Part shown: piece by piece, positions 42,567 through 51,618 of the stretch
Numbering within the stretch: position 1 is the first letter of the stretch
Layout: the number at the start of each line of letters is the position of its first letter
Assembly: GCF_027889715.1 (NCBI RefSeq)
Contig: NZ_JAPJZH010000003.1
Coordinates: forward strand, 248,001 to 312,000
Direction of reading: 5' to 3'
Length of the DNA: 64,000 bases
Source of the DNA: Allohoeflea poritis
GTDB lineage: Bacteria; Pseudomonadota; Alphaproteobacteria; Rhizobiales; Rhizobiaceae
Program-made: the position numbers and the translations under genes
Notes under the pieces: generated by a model
The model's input: the letters and a program-made list of their open reading frames with translations, nothing else
Databases searched by the model: none
Told to the model about the DNA's origin: nothing

Positions 42567-44708
42567 ATGGCGGAACGTTCATTTGCCAAGGAAGTCCAGA
42601 AACTGAAACTCGGCGAAGGCGAGACCTTCACCAGCGAGGGCATCCTTGCGATCACGAAAGCGCTGCTGGAGAACGGTGTCGGTTATGTCGGCGGCTACCA
42701 GGGCGCGCCCATCAGCCACCTCATGGATGTTCTTTCCGACGCGGAGGAAATACTGGACGAGCTTGGCGTTCGCTTCGAGGCCAACGCATCCGAGGCTGCC
42801 GCGACGGCGATGCTCGCGGCATCTGTGCATTACCCCATCCGCGGCGCCGTCACCTTCAAAGGCGCGGTCGGCGTCAATGTCGCCTCCGACGCCCTGGCCA
42901 ACCTTGCCTCCGGCGGCGTGACCGGCGGCGCCCTCATCATCGTGGGCGAGGATTATGGCGAGGGCTCCTCGATCATGCAGGAGCGCAGCCACGCCTTTGC
43001 GATGAAATCGCAAGTCTGGCTGCTCGATCCACGCCCGAACCTTCCCTCCATCGTCAAGGCGGTCGAACAGGGCTTCGAATTGTCCGAGGCATCGAACACG
43101 CCGGTAATGCTGATGGTCCGGATACGCTCCTGCCATGTGACGGGCAGCTTTGTCGCCAGGGACAACAGACCGCCGGAGCTGAGCGTGCGCGAGGCGCTTT
43201 CCAATCCGCAGAGCAATTATGCCCGGGTCGTCCTGCCGCCGATGTCCTTCGTGCAGGAGCAGGACAAGATCAACAATCGCTGGCCCGCGGCGCAGAAATA
43301 CATCACGGAAAACAGGCTCAACGAGATCTTCGGCCCGGCGGATGGCGAGATCGGCATCGTCCTGCAGGGCGGCATGTACAACAGCGTCATCCGCGCACTG
43401 CAACGTCTGGGGCTCGCCGACATATACGGCAAGAGCGAGGTACCGCTATACGTACTGAACGTCACCTATCCCATCGTTCCGGAGGAATTCGCCGATTTTT
43501 GCGAGGGCAAATCGTCCATCCTGGTGGTCGAGGAAGGGCAACCGGAATTCATCGAACAGGCGCTGGGCGCGGCGCTCTACAAGGCCGGTTCCGACATATC
43601 ACTTCACGGCAAGGACATGCTTCCGATGGCCGGAGAATATACCGGCCAGGTCATGCTGGACGGCATAGAGGCTTTCCTGCGCGCCGAGGCGCCCGAACTC
43701 TTGCCGGCGCAACGGCGCGCGCCGAACAGTGAGGAAAAGATCGAGATTCCGGATCTGTCGAAGACGGTCCCCATCCGGCCGCCCGGCTTCTGCACCGGAT
43801 GCCCTGAGCGGCCCATCTTCGCGGCGCTGAAGATGACCGAGCAGGAACACGGCAAGCACCAGATCACCGGCGATATCGGCTGCCATCTGTTTGCCAGCCT
43901 GCCGCCCTTCGAGATCGGCGGCTCGACCATGGGCTATGGTCTGGGTCCCGCATCCAACGCGGCTTTCGACGGAGGCGGCGAGCGGCGGCCGATCTCGATC
44001 ATCGGCGATGGCGGTTTCTGGCACAACGGCCTGTCGTCGTCGATCGGCAACGCGGTCTACAACAAGTCCGACGGCGTCATTGTGGTGGTCGACAATTACT
44101 ACAGCGCCGCAACGGGCGGCCAGGATATCCTGTCATCGCGCGCGGACAATGAAACGAAATCGACGGGCCATCTCATTGCCGAGGCCGTGAAAGGCGTCGG
44201 CGTCAAATGGGTGCGCCAGATCGACCGGACCTACGATGTGCCGAAGATGCGCAAGATCCTCGACGAGGCGCTCAGCACAGACCATGTGGGGCCGAAAGTC
44301 ATTGTCGCGTCCTCCGAATGCATGCTCAACCGGCAACGCCGGGAGCGGCCGCTCACCGCGAAGGCCATCCAGGACGGACGCCGGGTCGAAAAGCCGCGCT
44401 TCGGTGTCGACGAGGATGTGTGCACGGGCGATCATGCATGTATTCGGCTTTCGGGCTGCCCTTCCCTGTCGCTCAAGAAGCTCGACGATCCGCTGCGCGA
44501 CGATCCGGTCGCTAGCATCGACGAGAGCTGCGTCGGCTGTGGAAATTGCGGCGAGGTCGCGGACGCGGCTGTACTGTGCCCGTCCTTCTACCGGGCCGAT
44601 ATCGTGCACAATCCCGGCCGCCTGGAGCAAATGATGTCCGACCTGTCGCAGGCGATCATCGGTTGGCTGCAGGCAAGACGATCGCAAAAACGGCTGGAGT
44701 TTTCATGA
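42567..44708 (+). CDS. Indolepyruvate ferredoxin oxidoreductase-like enzyme, alpha subunit (TPP and Fe-S)
   Basis: The 713-residue product has an N-terminal pyrimidine-binding domain (FEANASEAAATAML), a central GFCTGCPERP segment, the TPP motif GDGGFWHNGLSSSIGNAV...DNYY, and a C-terminal ferredoxin region. One Fe-S motif is complete (CVGCGNCG with a later CP); the first reads CTGDHACIRLSGCP and is not a normal CxxCxxC. Such enzymes decarboxylate aryl-pyruvates to acyl-CoA. Here the neighbours are FAD oxidoreductases and a cyclase-family hydrolase, so an aromatic or heterocyclic 2-oxo acid is plausible. Confidence 0.9.
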   Translation: MAERSFAKEVQKLKLGEGETFTSEGILAITKALLENGVGYVGGYQGAPISHLMDVLSDAEEILDELGVRFEANASEAAATAMLAASVHYPIRGAVTFKGAVGVNVASDALANLASGGVTGGALIIVGEDYGEGSSIMQERSHAFAMKSQVWLLDPRPNLPSIVKAVEQGFELSEASNTPVMLMVRIRSCHVTGSFVARDNRPPELSVREALSNPQSNYARVVLPPMSFVQEQDKINNRWPAAQKYITENRLNEIFGPADGEIGIVLQGGMYNSVIRALQRLGLADIYGKSEVPLYVLNVTYPIVPEEFADFCEGKSSILVVEEGQPEFIEQALGAALYKAGSDISLHGKDMLPMAGEYTGQVMLDGIEAFLRAEAPELLPAQRRAPNSEEKIEIPDLSKTVPIRPPGFCTGCPERPIFAALKMTEQEHGKHQITGDIGCHLFASLPPFEIGGSTMGYGLGPASNAAFDGGGERRPISIIGDGGFWHNGLSSSIGNAVYNKSDGVIVVVDNYYSAATGGQDILSSRADNETKSTGHLIAEAVKGVGVKWVRQIDRTYDVPKMRKILDEALSTDHVGPKVIVASSECMLNRQRRERPLTAKAIQDGRRVEKPRFGVDEDVCTGDHACIRLSGCPSLSLKKLDDPLRDDPVASIDESCVGCGNCGEVADAAVLCPSFYRADIVHNPGRLEQMMSDLSQAIIGWLQARRSQKRLEFS

Positions 44709-46261
44709 ACAAGCTCCACAAGAAGCAGGCCGATCCGCGTCTCGTCAGCATCATAAAGCTCGCCATCATGGCCGTCGGCGGACAGGGCGGAAGTGTCCTG
44801 ACCAACTGGATCGAGGATTGCGCGCGCGCCAATGGCTATGCCGTACAGGCAACATCCGTCGCCGGCGTGGCGCAGCGCACCGGCGCCACGATCTATTATA
44901 TCGAGATGGCGCCGGCCGGTGAGATGGAGCCGGTGTTTTCACTGATGCCGGCGGCAGGCGACGTGGACATCCTGATCGCAGCGGAAATGATGGAGGCGGG
45001 ACGCGCCATCATGCGCGGATTTGTGACGCCCGATCGCACGACGCTGATCGCCTCGTCTCACCGGGCCCTGGCGGTTTCCGAAAAAACGGTTCCGGGCGAC
45101 GGAATGGCCAATTCCGACGAGGTGGCGGCCGCCGCCGAAATCGCCGCCCAGAGGCTGGTCCTGTTCGACATGAACAAGATCGCCGTAGAAAACGGCACTG
45201 TCATATCAGCGAGCCTGTTCGGCGCGCTGGCCGGCTCCGGGACCCTGCCGTTTTCACGCGATTCCTTTGAAGCCGCCATCAAGGCATCCGGGCGCGGGGT
45301 CGAGAAAAGCCTTGCCGCATTCTCGGCGGCCGTCGATGCGGTGGAAAACGGGCAGCCTGAAGAACCGGCAGGCCAAGACGGTCTGGAACCGGGAACAAAA
45401 GCCAGCGGTTCCGAACGTCTGTTGTCTGCCTATCGCACACTGGAAAGCCGGGTTGCAAACATGCCCGAACCGGTCGCGGACATGGCTTTGCGCGGCCTGC
45501 AATCGGTGGTCGACTTTCAGGACATCCGCTACGGCAAGGAATATCTCGACCGGCTGGACAAGGTGCTCGAACGGGACGATCCGGCAAAGGACCACGCGCT
45601 CGCTTGCGAGGCCGCCAAATATATCGCGCGCGCCATGACCTATGACGATGTCATCCGGGTTGCCGACCTGAAAACGCGATCCAGCCGCTTTGAAAGAGTG
45701 CGGCGCTATATGGACCCGCAAGAGGGAACCCGCATGAAGATCACGGAATTCATGCATCCCCGCGCCGAGGAGATGGTCGGTATGCTGCCGGCCAGGCTCG
45801 GCCGCTATTTGAACGGGCGTCCGGGCGCGATGAAGATGATCGACCGGCTTGTCAATCGCGGCCGCAGGCTGCGGTCCGACAGGCTCTGGCCGTTCCTGCA
45901 ACTCTATGTGCTGGGCGGCATCCGCCGCTGGCGCCGCGCCACATTCCGCCATGCCATTGAACGCAATCACCTGCAAAATTGGCTTGATACGGCGCTCGGA
46001 TATGTTTCCGGGGACTATGATCTGGCGGTCGAGATCATACGCAACAGGCGGTTGATCAAGGGGTATTCGGACACGCATGCGCGCGGCCTGTCGAAATTCG
46101 ACAAGGTGATGGAAGGCGCATCGATCGTCGCGGGCAGGCCGGACGCCGCCGACTGGGTGCGGCGGCTGCGCGAAGCCGCGCTTCAGGACGAGAAGGGCGA
46201 GGCGCTTGACGGCGCACTGCAGACAATTCGTTCCTTCACCGAACCGCAGGCCGCCGCGTAA
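44705..46261 (+). CDS. Indolepyruvate ferredoxin oxidoreductase-like enzyme, beta subunit with C-terminal extension
   Basis: The true start is ATG 44705 (MNKLHKKQAD), overlapping the alpha stop. The 518-residue product begins with the gamma/beta POR-type domain: IMAVGGQGGSVLTNWI, ATSVAGVAQRTGATIYYIE. Residues after about 240 form a long helical extension (often filed as DUF6537) absent from simple archaeal IorB. The pair would make a complete enzyme; the electron acceptor ferredoxin gene is not in the window. Confidence 0.9.
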   Translation: MNKLHKKQADPRLVSIIKLAIMAVGGQGGSVLTNWIEDCARANGYAVQATSVAGVAQRTGATIYYIEMAPAGEMEPVFSLMPAAGDVDILIAAEMMEAGRAIMRGFVTPDRTTLIASSHRALAVSEKTVPGDGMANSDEVAAAAEIAAQRLVLFDMNKIAVENGTVISASLFGALAGSGTLPFSRDSFEAAIKASGRGVEKSLAAFSAAVDAVENGQPEEPAGQDGLEPGTKASGSERLLSAYRTLESRVANMPEPVADMALRGLQSVVDFQDIRYGKEYLDRLDKVLERDDPAKDHALACEAAKYIARAMTYDDVIRVADLKTRSSRFERVRRYMDPQEGTRMKITEFMHPRAEEMVGMLPARLGRYLNGRPGAMKMIDRLVNRGRRLRSDRLWPFLQLYVLGGIRRWRRATFRHAIERNHLQNWLDTALGYVSGDYDLAVEIIRNRRLIKGYSDTHARGLSKFDKVMEGASIVAGRPDAADWVRRLREAALQDEKGEALDGALQTIRSFTEPQAAA

Positions 46262-46481
46262 ACGGACGAGACAGGGGCGGCCGAATTGTTCATTGCGGTG
46301 CCTCCCGGCGCATCCGCGCGCTTTGGATTTCATCCAGTTTATCCAGCGCCTTTGCCGGACTGCAGCGATTTGCGAGTCTCGTTATCAGATGCGGGACCGA
46401 TAGCGCCAGGATCAGGAGTGCGCCAAGGTTTCTGCGTTGCGACCGAATTCGCCTATAAAGGCATCGAAAGGGTTGCACACG

Positions 46482-47486
46482 ATGAAATCACCTGTTTTTC
46501 CCGAGTTCGGATTGGGCTGCGCGCATCTCGGCAATCTGTTCACAACCGTCGAAGAACCGGTTGCTGCCGCAACTTTATGGGCCGCGTGGGATGCGGGCGT
46601 CCGCTATTTCGACACCGCGCCCTGGTACGGCCACGGGCTGAGCGAACTGCGTCTCGGCGGTCTGCTAAGGCATCATCCGCGGGAAGACTTTTTCCTTTCG
46701 ACCAAGGTGGGGCGCGTCTACGATTCCAGCCAGACAGGCATGGAGCATATCGCCCCGTGGACCGGCGGCCTGCCCTACGCCATGCATTACGACTACACGG
46801 CCCACGGCTTCGCGGCTTCTCTGGCGCAAAGCCGTCTGCGGCTGGGTGTGCCGCGGATCGATGCGCTTGTCATCCACGACCTCGATACGGGTCATCACGG
46901 TGACGGCCGCGCGGCACATGCCGAGGATCTTGTGGAGAGCGGCCTGCCCTATCTGCACGACCTCAAGCGGCGGGGCGAGATTTCAGCGATCGGCATGGGC
47001 ACCAATGCGACCGAGGATTTCGCCCATTTTGCGCCAATGGTTGATGTCGATTTCTTTATCGTGGCGATGCCCTACACGCTCTTAGACCAGGCGGCGCTCA
47101 CCGGCCCGATGCAGACCTGTATCGAGCGCGGCATCAAGGTCGTCATCGGGGCTCCCTTTGCCTCCGGGCTGCTGGCAGACCCCGGCGCGGCGCAGGCGAC
47201 CTACGGCTATGCGGCCGCCGGCGAGGACATCCGCGCCAAGGCGCTGGCCATCGAGGCCGTCTGTGAACGACACGGCGTGCCGATTGCCGCCGCCGCGCTG
47301 CGCTTTCCCCTGCTGCATCCTGCCGTGACAAGCGTGATACCGGGCGCGGTATCACCCGAGCAGGTGCGGCAGAATGTGGAACACATGTCCCGGTCCATCC
47401 CCGATGCGCTGTGGGAGCGGTTGAAGGCGGACGGGCTGATCCTTGACCAGTCACCCACGGAGAATGCACCCGGCGAGCCGCAATGA
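46482..47486 (+). CDS. Aldo/keto reductase (D-threo-aldose/L-fucose dehydrogenase or pyridoxal dehydrogenase group)
   Basis: I choose ATG 46482 (MKSPVFPEFGLGCAHLGN); the longer frame from 46437 has no ribosome site. The 334-residue product has the AKR tetrad: Asp in YFDTAPWYG, Tyr in WYGHG, Lys in STKVGR and His in VIHDLD. This subgroup oxidises L-fucose, D-arabinose or pyridoxal. It stands alone between the IOR genes and LysR; it could feed the deoxysugar-like operon 26 kb away, or belong to the transketolase cluster. Confidence 0.88.
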   Translation: MKSPVFPEFGLGCAHLGNLFTTVEEPVAAATLWAAWDAGVRYFDTAPWYGHGLSELRLGGLLRHHPREDFFLSTKVGRVYDSSQTGMEHIAPWTGGLPYAMHYDYTAHGFAASLAQSRLRLGVPRIDALVIHDLDTGHHGDGRAAHAEDLVESGLPYLHDLKRRGEISAIGMGTNATEDFAHFAPMVDVDFFIVAMPYTLLDQAALTGPMQTCIERGIKVVIGAPFASGLLADPGAAQATYGYAAAGEDIRAKALAIEAVCERHGVPIAAAALRFPLLHPAVTSVIPGAVSPEQVRQNVEHMSRSIPDALWERLKADGLILDQSPTENAPGEPQ

Positions 47487-47526
47487 GTCTGCCAAATAAT
47501 TTGGTAATTTAAGCTAATTAAATCAT

Positions 47527-47545
47527 ATTCTTAAAAGAATTTTCT
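47527..47545. terminator. Weak AT-rich hairpin after aldo/keto reductase gene
   Basis: ATTCTT-AA-AAGAAT (47527-47540) is followed by TTTTCT. The stem is only six AT-rich pairs, so it may be a weak terminator. The surrounding 60 bases are unusually AT-rich for the window. Confidence 0.3.
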
Positions 47546-47567
47546 ACAGCTTCTTACCAAACCGACT

Positions 47568-47735
47568 TCAGACGCGCGCCTTCTCGAAAGCAGCCCATGC
47601 CTGCTCGAAGGCGGCGTAGTCGAAATCCGGTTTGCGCGCGGGATCGAGAATCAGTCGCTCGCTTGCCTGCATTCTTGCAATCGCCCTGGGCAATTCGGGC
47701 ACTATGTCCAGCGGAACCACCACAGCGCCACACCG
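47568..47735 (-). pseudogene. Orphan coding remnant, unidentified C-terminal fragment
   Basis: A minus-strand frame ending at 47568 reads like a real protein end: VVPLDIVPELPRAIARM, then ERLILDPARKPDFDYAAF and a short helical tail, with coding-like third positions. Further upstream (above about 47735) the frame stops looking like protein and enters the antiphase of the LysR gene, which ends at 47786. I read it as the tail of a gene lost by deletion. I do not recognise the family. Confidence 0.35.
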
Positions 47736-47785
47736 GTCTGAAGAAGGCAACCGGTTCGAGACTTTGAACGCGCTGGCTGGAAAAG

Positions 47786-48673
47786 TTATGCGGCGTCCAC
47801 ACCGCGCTCCCTTGACATCCAGGCGGAAAACCGGCGCACGATTTGCCGCTGCCGCGTGGACTGCGGGATGACCAGATGATGTCCGATGTAGCAAACGCTC
47901 TCGGAACGGCCCAGGAGCGGCGCGACCAGCCGGCCGTTCTCGAGCTCGCGCTCGGCCAGCGTGGTCGACTCAAGCGCCACACCCATCCCGTCAACGGCAA
48001 AGGCGATCGCCAGGAAGCTCCGGTCAAACCGCGAGCCATTTGGAGGCGGCGCATCGAGCCCGTTCGCCGAAAACCAATGCGACCAGCGGATCTGTTTGTT
48101 GTCGCTTTCGATCAGACTGTGCGCGAGCAGGTCCTCCGGCTTCGTGATCGTTCCCGCCAGTGCGGGAGCGCAAAGCGGCGTCACGACCTCCTCGCCCAGA
48201 GGCATGACGATGTTTCCCGTCTGTTGCGGCTGTCCGTAGACAATGTCGGCGTCGAACTCGTCGGTCTCGAAGCTTGCATAGTCCGTATCCGCGGACAGGC
48301 GCACGTCGATTTCCGGGATATCATCGACCAGACGCGGCAGGCGTGGTGTCAGCCATTGGGCCGCGAAGCTCGGCGCACAATGCAACCGCAGCAAACCGGG
48401 GGTGCGTGTCGAAACCACTTCAAACCCGTGGCGGATGCTGTCGAACGCACCGCCGACATGACGCAACAGCTCCTCCCCATCGGGATTGAGCCGAATGCCG
48501 CGGCCGTTTCTCTCAAACAGCGCCGTACCCAGGAAATTCTCCAGCCGACGCACGGAATGGCTGATTGCACTTGGCGACAGGCCCAGTTCCAGGGAGGCCG
48601 CCTTGAAGGATCCGGTTCGGCCAGCGGCCTCGAATGACCGGACAAGCGATATGGGTATCTTCTGTGTCGTCAC
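47786..48673 (-). CDS. LysR-family transcriptional regulator
   Basis: The 295-residue product has the LysR helix-turn-helix (LVRSFEAAGRTGSFKAASLELGLSPSAISHSVRRLE) and a GcvA-like C-terminal effector domain. It is divergent from the split-transketolase/TRAP operon, which it most likely activates. Length is normal. Confidence 0.93.
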   Translation of the reverse strand: MTTQKIPISLVRSFEAAGRTGSFKAASLELGLSPSAISHSVRRLENFLGTALFERNGRGIRLNPDGEELLRHVGGAFDSIRHGFEVVSTRTPGLLRLHCAPSFAAQWLTPRLPRLVDDIPEIDVRLSADTDYASFETDEFDADIVYGQPQQTGNIVMPLGEEVVTPLCAPALAGTITKPEDLLAHSLIESDNKQIRWSHWFSANGLDAPPPNGSRFDRSFLAIAFAVDGMGVALESTTLAERELENGRLVAPLLGRSESVCYIGHHLVIPQSTRQRQIVRRFSAWMSRERGVDAA

Positions 48674-48798
48674 AACACCCTGCTCCGGCTCTGTGCGGGA
48701 CAGTCGAGATATGAAGTCATCTTCTTGACCTTTGCCAACACGCGGCCTGCTTGATTTTCAACAAAAATTCATTCGTCCGACACAGTAACATGACTCTG

Positions 48799-48812
48799 AT
48801 TCATCAATGAAT
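48799..48812. promoter_or_regulatory. Candidate LysR-type binding site
   Basis: ATTCAT-CA-ATGAAT is an inverted repeat in the 211-bp gap between the LysR gene and the transketolase gene; another ATTCAT lies at 48766-48771. Divergent position and symmetry suit a LysR regulatory site, though it does not follow a strict T-N11-A form. Confidence 0.35.
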
Positions 48813-48884
48813 GTTATTTTCGCGTTTGCGCGCCGCCGGCCGGAAAAGCACAATCGCGCGAAAACAAGGGAAGGAGAAAGGCAG

Positions 48885-49739
48885 GTGACAACGCCGCCCG
48901 CAGGGCATTTGAGCGCCAATATGAGCCTGCAGCAACGTGCCTGGAATATTCGCCGGCACGCCATACGCATGGGCGCGGTTCAGGGTCAGGGCTATATCGG
49001 CCAGGCGCTGGGGGCAGCCGACATTCTGGCCGTCGCCTATTTCCGCGTCCTTACCTATCGCCCCGACAATCCGGAATGGGAAGGGCGCGACCGGTTTCTT
49101 TTATCCATCGGGCACTACGCCATAGCCCTCTATGCCGCATTGATCGAAGCCGGCGTTCTGCCGGAAGAAGAGATCGGGACCTACGGCATGGACAACAGTC
49201 GCATGCCCATGTCGGGCATGGCGGCATACTCACCGGGAATGGAGATCACCGGCGGCTCGCTCGGCCATGGCCTGGGCATCGCCGTTGGAATGGCACTGGG
49301 CCTCAAACGCAAGAAAAACCCGGCCATTGTCTACAATTTCCTGTCCGACGGCGAACTCGGTGAAGGATCGACCTGGGAAGCGGTCATGTCGGCGGTCCAG
49401 CACGGGCTGGACAATCTCATCGCCATTGTCGATTTCAACGACCAGCAGGCCGACGGCAGGGCGACGGACGCGCTGTGCGCCGAGCCGATCGAAGACAAAT
49501 GGACGGCCTTCGGATGGCATGCGCAGCGTGTCGACGGCAACGACATCGGCCAACTCGTCACGGCTTTCGACAGGGCACGCGACCTTGGCGATTCCCGGCC
49601 CCGCGTCATCATCTGCCAGACCAGGATGTGCAAGGGCGTCCCCTTCCTTGAAGATCGCGAGATAACGCATTTCGTCCGCGTGGAACCGGACGAGTGGGCA
49701 AAGGCTCTTGCCGTTCTGGATGAGGCGATGCCGCAATGA
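48885..49739 (+). CDS. Transketolase, N-terminal (TPP pyrophosphate-binding) subunit, GTG start
   Basis: I choose GTG at 48885, preceded by AAGGAG about 9 bases upstream; the ATG at 48807 lacks a site and adds a non-family tail, and ATG 48921 is another option. The 284-residue product is the N half of a split transketolase: RRHAIRMGAVQGQGYIGQALGAADI, GGSLGHGLGIAVGMALG, and the TPP/Mg motif SDGELGEGSTWEA...DFN, with Ser in place of the usual first Gly. Its stop overlaps the second subunit (ATGA). Confidence 0.9.
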   Translation: MTTPPAGHLSANMSLQQRAWNIRRHAIRMGAVQGQGYIGQALGAADILAVAYFRVLTYRPDNPEWEGRDRFLLSIGHYAIALYAALIEAGVLPEEEIGTYGMDNSRMPMSGMAAYSPGMEITGGSLGHGLGIAVGMALGLKRKKNPAIVYNFLSDGELGEGSTWEAVMSAVQHGLDNLIAIVDFNDQQADGRATDALCAEPIEDKWTAFGWHAQRVDGNDIGQLVTAFDRARDLGDSRPRVIICQTRMCKGVPFLEDREITHFVRVEPDEWAKALAVLDEAMPQ

Positions 49740-50809
49740 AGATTACGAAGGCTCCGCCGCATTCCAGGCGCAAACCCAAATACGAACCGCGGCTTGCACC
49801 CGACCGTGGCGACGGCGAAAGGCTGACCACATCCGCCATGATCGCATCGCTCGACGCGGAAGGCCGCGAGTCGGTTTCGGCACCTTTCGGACATGCTTTG
49901 GCCGGGTTGGCCACATCCCGCCCGGATATTGTCGGCCTGAGCGCCGATCTGGCGAAATACACCGACCTGCACGTCTTTGCCCAAGCACACCCCGATCGTT
50001 TCTATCAGATGGGAATGGCGGAGCAATTGCTGTTCTCGGCGGCCGCAGGCCTGGCCCGCGAAGGCTTCACACCCTTTGCAACCACCTATGCGGTCTTCGC
50101 ATCGCGGCGCGCATATGATTTCATCTGCATGGCCATTGCGGAAGAGGCCCTGCCCGTCAAGATCGCCTGCGCCCTGCCGGGACTGATCAGCGGTTACGGA
50201 CCCAGCCATCAGGCGACCGAGGATCTGGCAATCTTCCGTGGAATGCCCAATCTGACCATTGTCGATCCGTGCGACGCGACGGAGATCGCACAGGCCGTAC
50301 CGGCCGTCGCCGCACATCCGGGTCCGGTTTATCTTCGACTTTTGCGCGGCAAGGTGCCGGACGTTCTGTCGTCGTATGACTACCGGTTCGAGATCGGCAA
50401 AGCGAAACACCTGCGGCACGGCAAGGACGTCTTGTTCATCGCAAGCGGCTTCATGACCATGCGGGTTCTGGACGCGGCCGAGCGCCTGCAAGCCGAGGCG
50501 ATAGACTGTACTGTCCTGCATTCGCCGACAATCAAGCCCCTGGATGTCACCACGATTGTCGAAGCGGCGCGCGCTGCCGGCAAGCTTGTGATCGTGGCGG
50601 AGAACCATTCAATCATCGGCGGCCTCGGGGAAGCGGTCGCGTCCTGCCTCATGCGCGCGGGCGTCAGCAAACCGTTCCGCCAGATCGGACTTCCGGATGA
50701 GTTTCTCGATGCCGGCGCGCTGCCGACCCTGCATGATCAATACGGCCTTTCCGTCGACCGCATCGTGGCGCGGACCAGGGCCTGGTTAAACGAGGGGTCA
50801 GCGTCATGA
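49736..50809 (+). CDS. Transketolase, C-terminal subunit
   Basis: The 357-residue product is the pyrimidine-binding half plus C domain: catalytic Glu in YQMGMAEQLLF, TTYAVFASRRAYDFI, GPSHQATEDLAIFR and the late EAARAAGKLVIVAENHS. An N-terminal tail of about 30 residues before AMIASL is longer than usual and basic. Split transketolases are often specific for unusual sugar phosphates or non-phosphorylated ketoses rather than the pentose phosphate pathway. Confidence 0.9.
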   Translation: MKITKAPPHSRRKPKYEPRLAPDRGDGERLTTSAMIASLDAEGRESVSAPFGHALAGLATSRPDIVGLSADLAKYTDLHVFAQAHPDRFYQMGMAEQLLFSAAAGLAREGFTPFATTYAVFASRRAYDFICMAIAEEALPVKIACALPGLISGYGPSHQATEDLAIFRGMPNLTIVDPCDATEIAQAVPAVAAHPGPVYLRLLRGKVPDVLSSYDYRFEIGKAKHLRHGKDVLFIASGFMTMRVLDAAERLQAEAIDCTVLHSPTIKPLDVTTIVEAARAAGKLVIVAENHSIIGGLGEAVASCLMRAGVSKPFRQIGLPDEFLDAGALPTLHDQYGLSVDRIVARTRAWLNEGSAS

Positions 50810-51558
50810 AGCTGCTTTCGGGAAAGTTTGCCATCGTTACGGGTGCGGCTTCGCCGCGCGGGCTGGGCAAGGCGACCGCCACGCTTATGGCCGCCCATGG
50901 AGCGACCATCGGCGTTCTGGATCTGGAGGCCACGGCCGCTGAGAACGTGGCAAGGGAGCTGGGTGACGGGCATGTCGGCCTCGCCTGCGACGTCACCGAC
51001 AAGGCGGCATGCGAAACGGCCGCCGAACGATTGCTTTCGGCCTGGGGGCGGATCGACATCCTGGTCAACAATGCCGGCATCACGCAACCTTTGAAAATCA
51101 TGACGATCGAGCCGGAGAACTACGATGCCGTGCTCGACGTCAATCTCCGCGGAACACTCTATATGAGCCAGGCGGTGATCCCGCAGATGCGCCGCCAACG
51201 ATCCGGTTCAATCGTCAATCTGTCTTCGGTGTCCGCGCAGCGCGGCGGCGGTATTTTCGGCGGGCCGCACTACTCGGCGGCAAAGGCCGGAATTCTCGGC
51301 CTGACCAAGGCGATCGCACGTGAACTCGCGCCAGAGGGTGTTCGCGCCAATGCGGTCTGCCCCGGCTTTATCGCGACGGATATCACCGAAGGAAAACTGA
51401 CGGACGCGATGCGCGAACAGATCCTGCAAGGCATTCCGATGGGCCGTGTCGGCACCGCCGAGGATGTGGCCGGGTGCTGCCTTTTTCTTGCGTCGGATCT
51501 CTCGTCCTACGTGACCGGATCAGAGGTCGATGTAAACGGAGGCTCGCTTATTCACTAG
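50806..51558 (+). CDS. Short-chain dehydrogenase/reductase (polyol or sugar dehydrogenase type)
   Basis: The 250-residue SDR has GAASPRGLG for nucleotide binding, an acidic residue after beta-2 (VLDLEA, NAD type), NNAG, the Ser in NLSSVSAQ and YSAAKAG. It overlaps the transketolase C-subunit stop (ATGA). Probably makes or uses the ketose handled by the transketolase. Confidence 0.9.
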   Translation: MKLLSGKFAIVTGAASPRGLGKATATLMAAHGATIGVLDLEATAAENVARELGDGHVGLACDVTDKAACETAAERLLSAWGRIDILVNNAGITQPLKIMTIEPENYDAVLDVNLRGTLYMSQAVIPQMRRQRSGSIVNLSSVSAQRGGGIFGGPHYSAAKAGILGLTKAIARELAPEGVRANAVCPGFIATDITEGKLTDAMREQILQGIPMGRVGTAEDVAGCCLFLASDLSSYVTGSEVDVNGGSLIH

Positions 51559-51618
51559 CGGTCCAGCGAAAGAGGAATTGATCGGGCTCCAGGAGCCTTA
51601 CACTGAAGGGAGGAAGCA

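Noticed and set aside
46290-46478. Minus-strand 62-codon frame with one possible membrane span, between the IOR beta and aldo/keto reductase genes
   Set aside because: Codon use is fairly gene-like, but there is no ribosome site or known family and it ends up against the aldo/keto reductase start. Not enough support to call.
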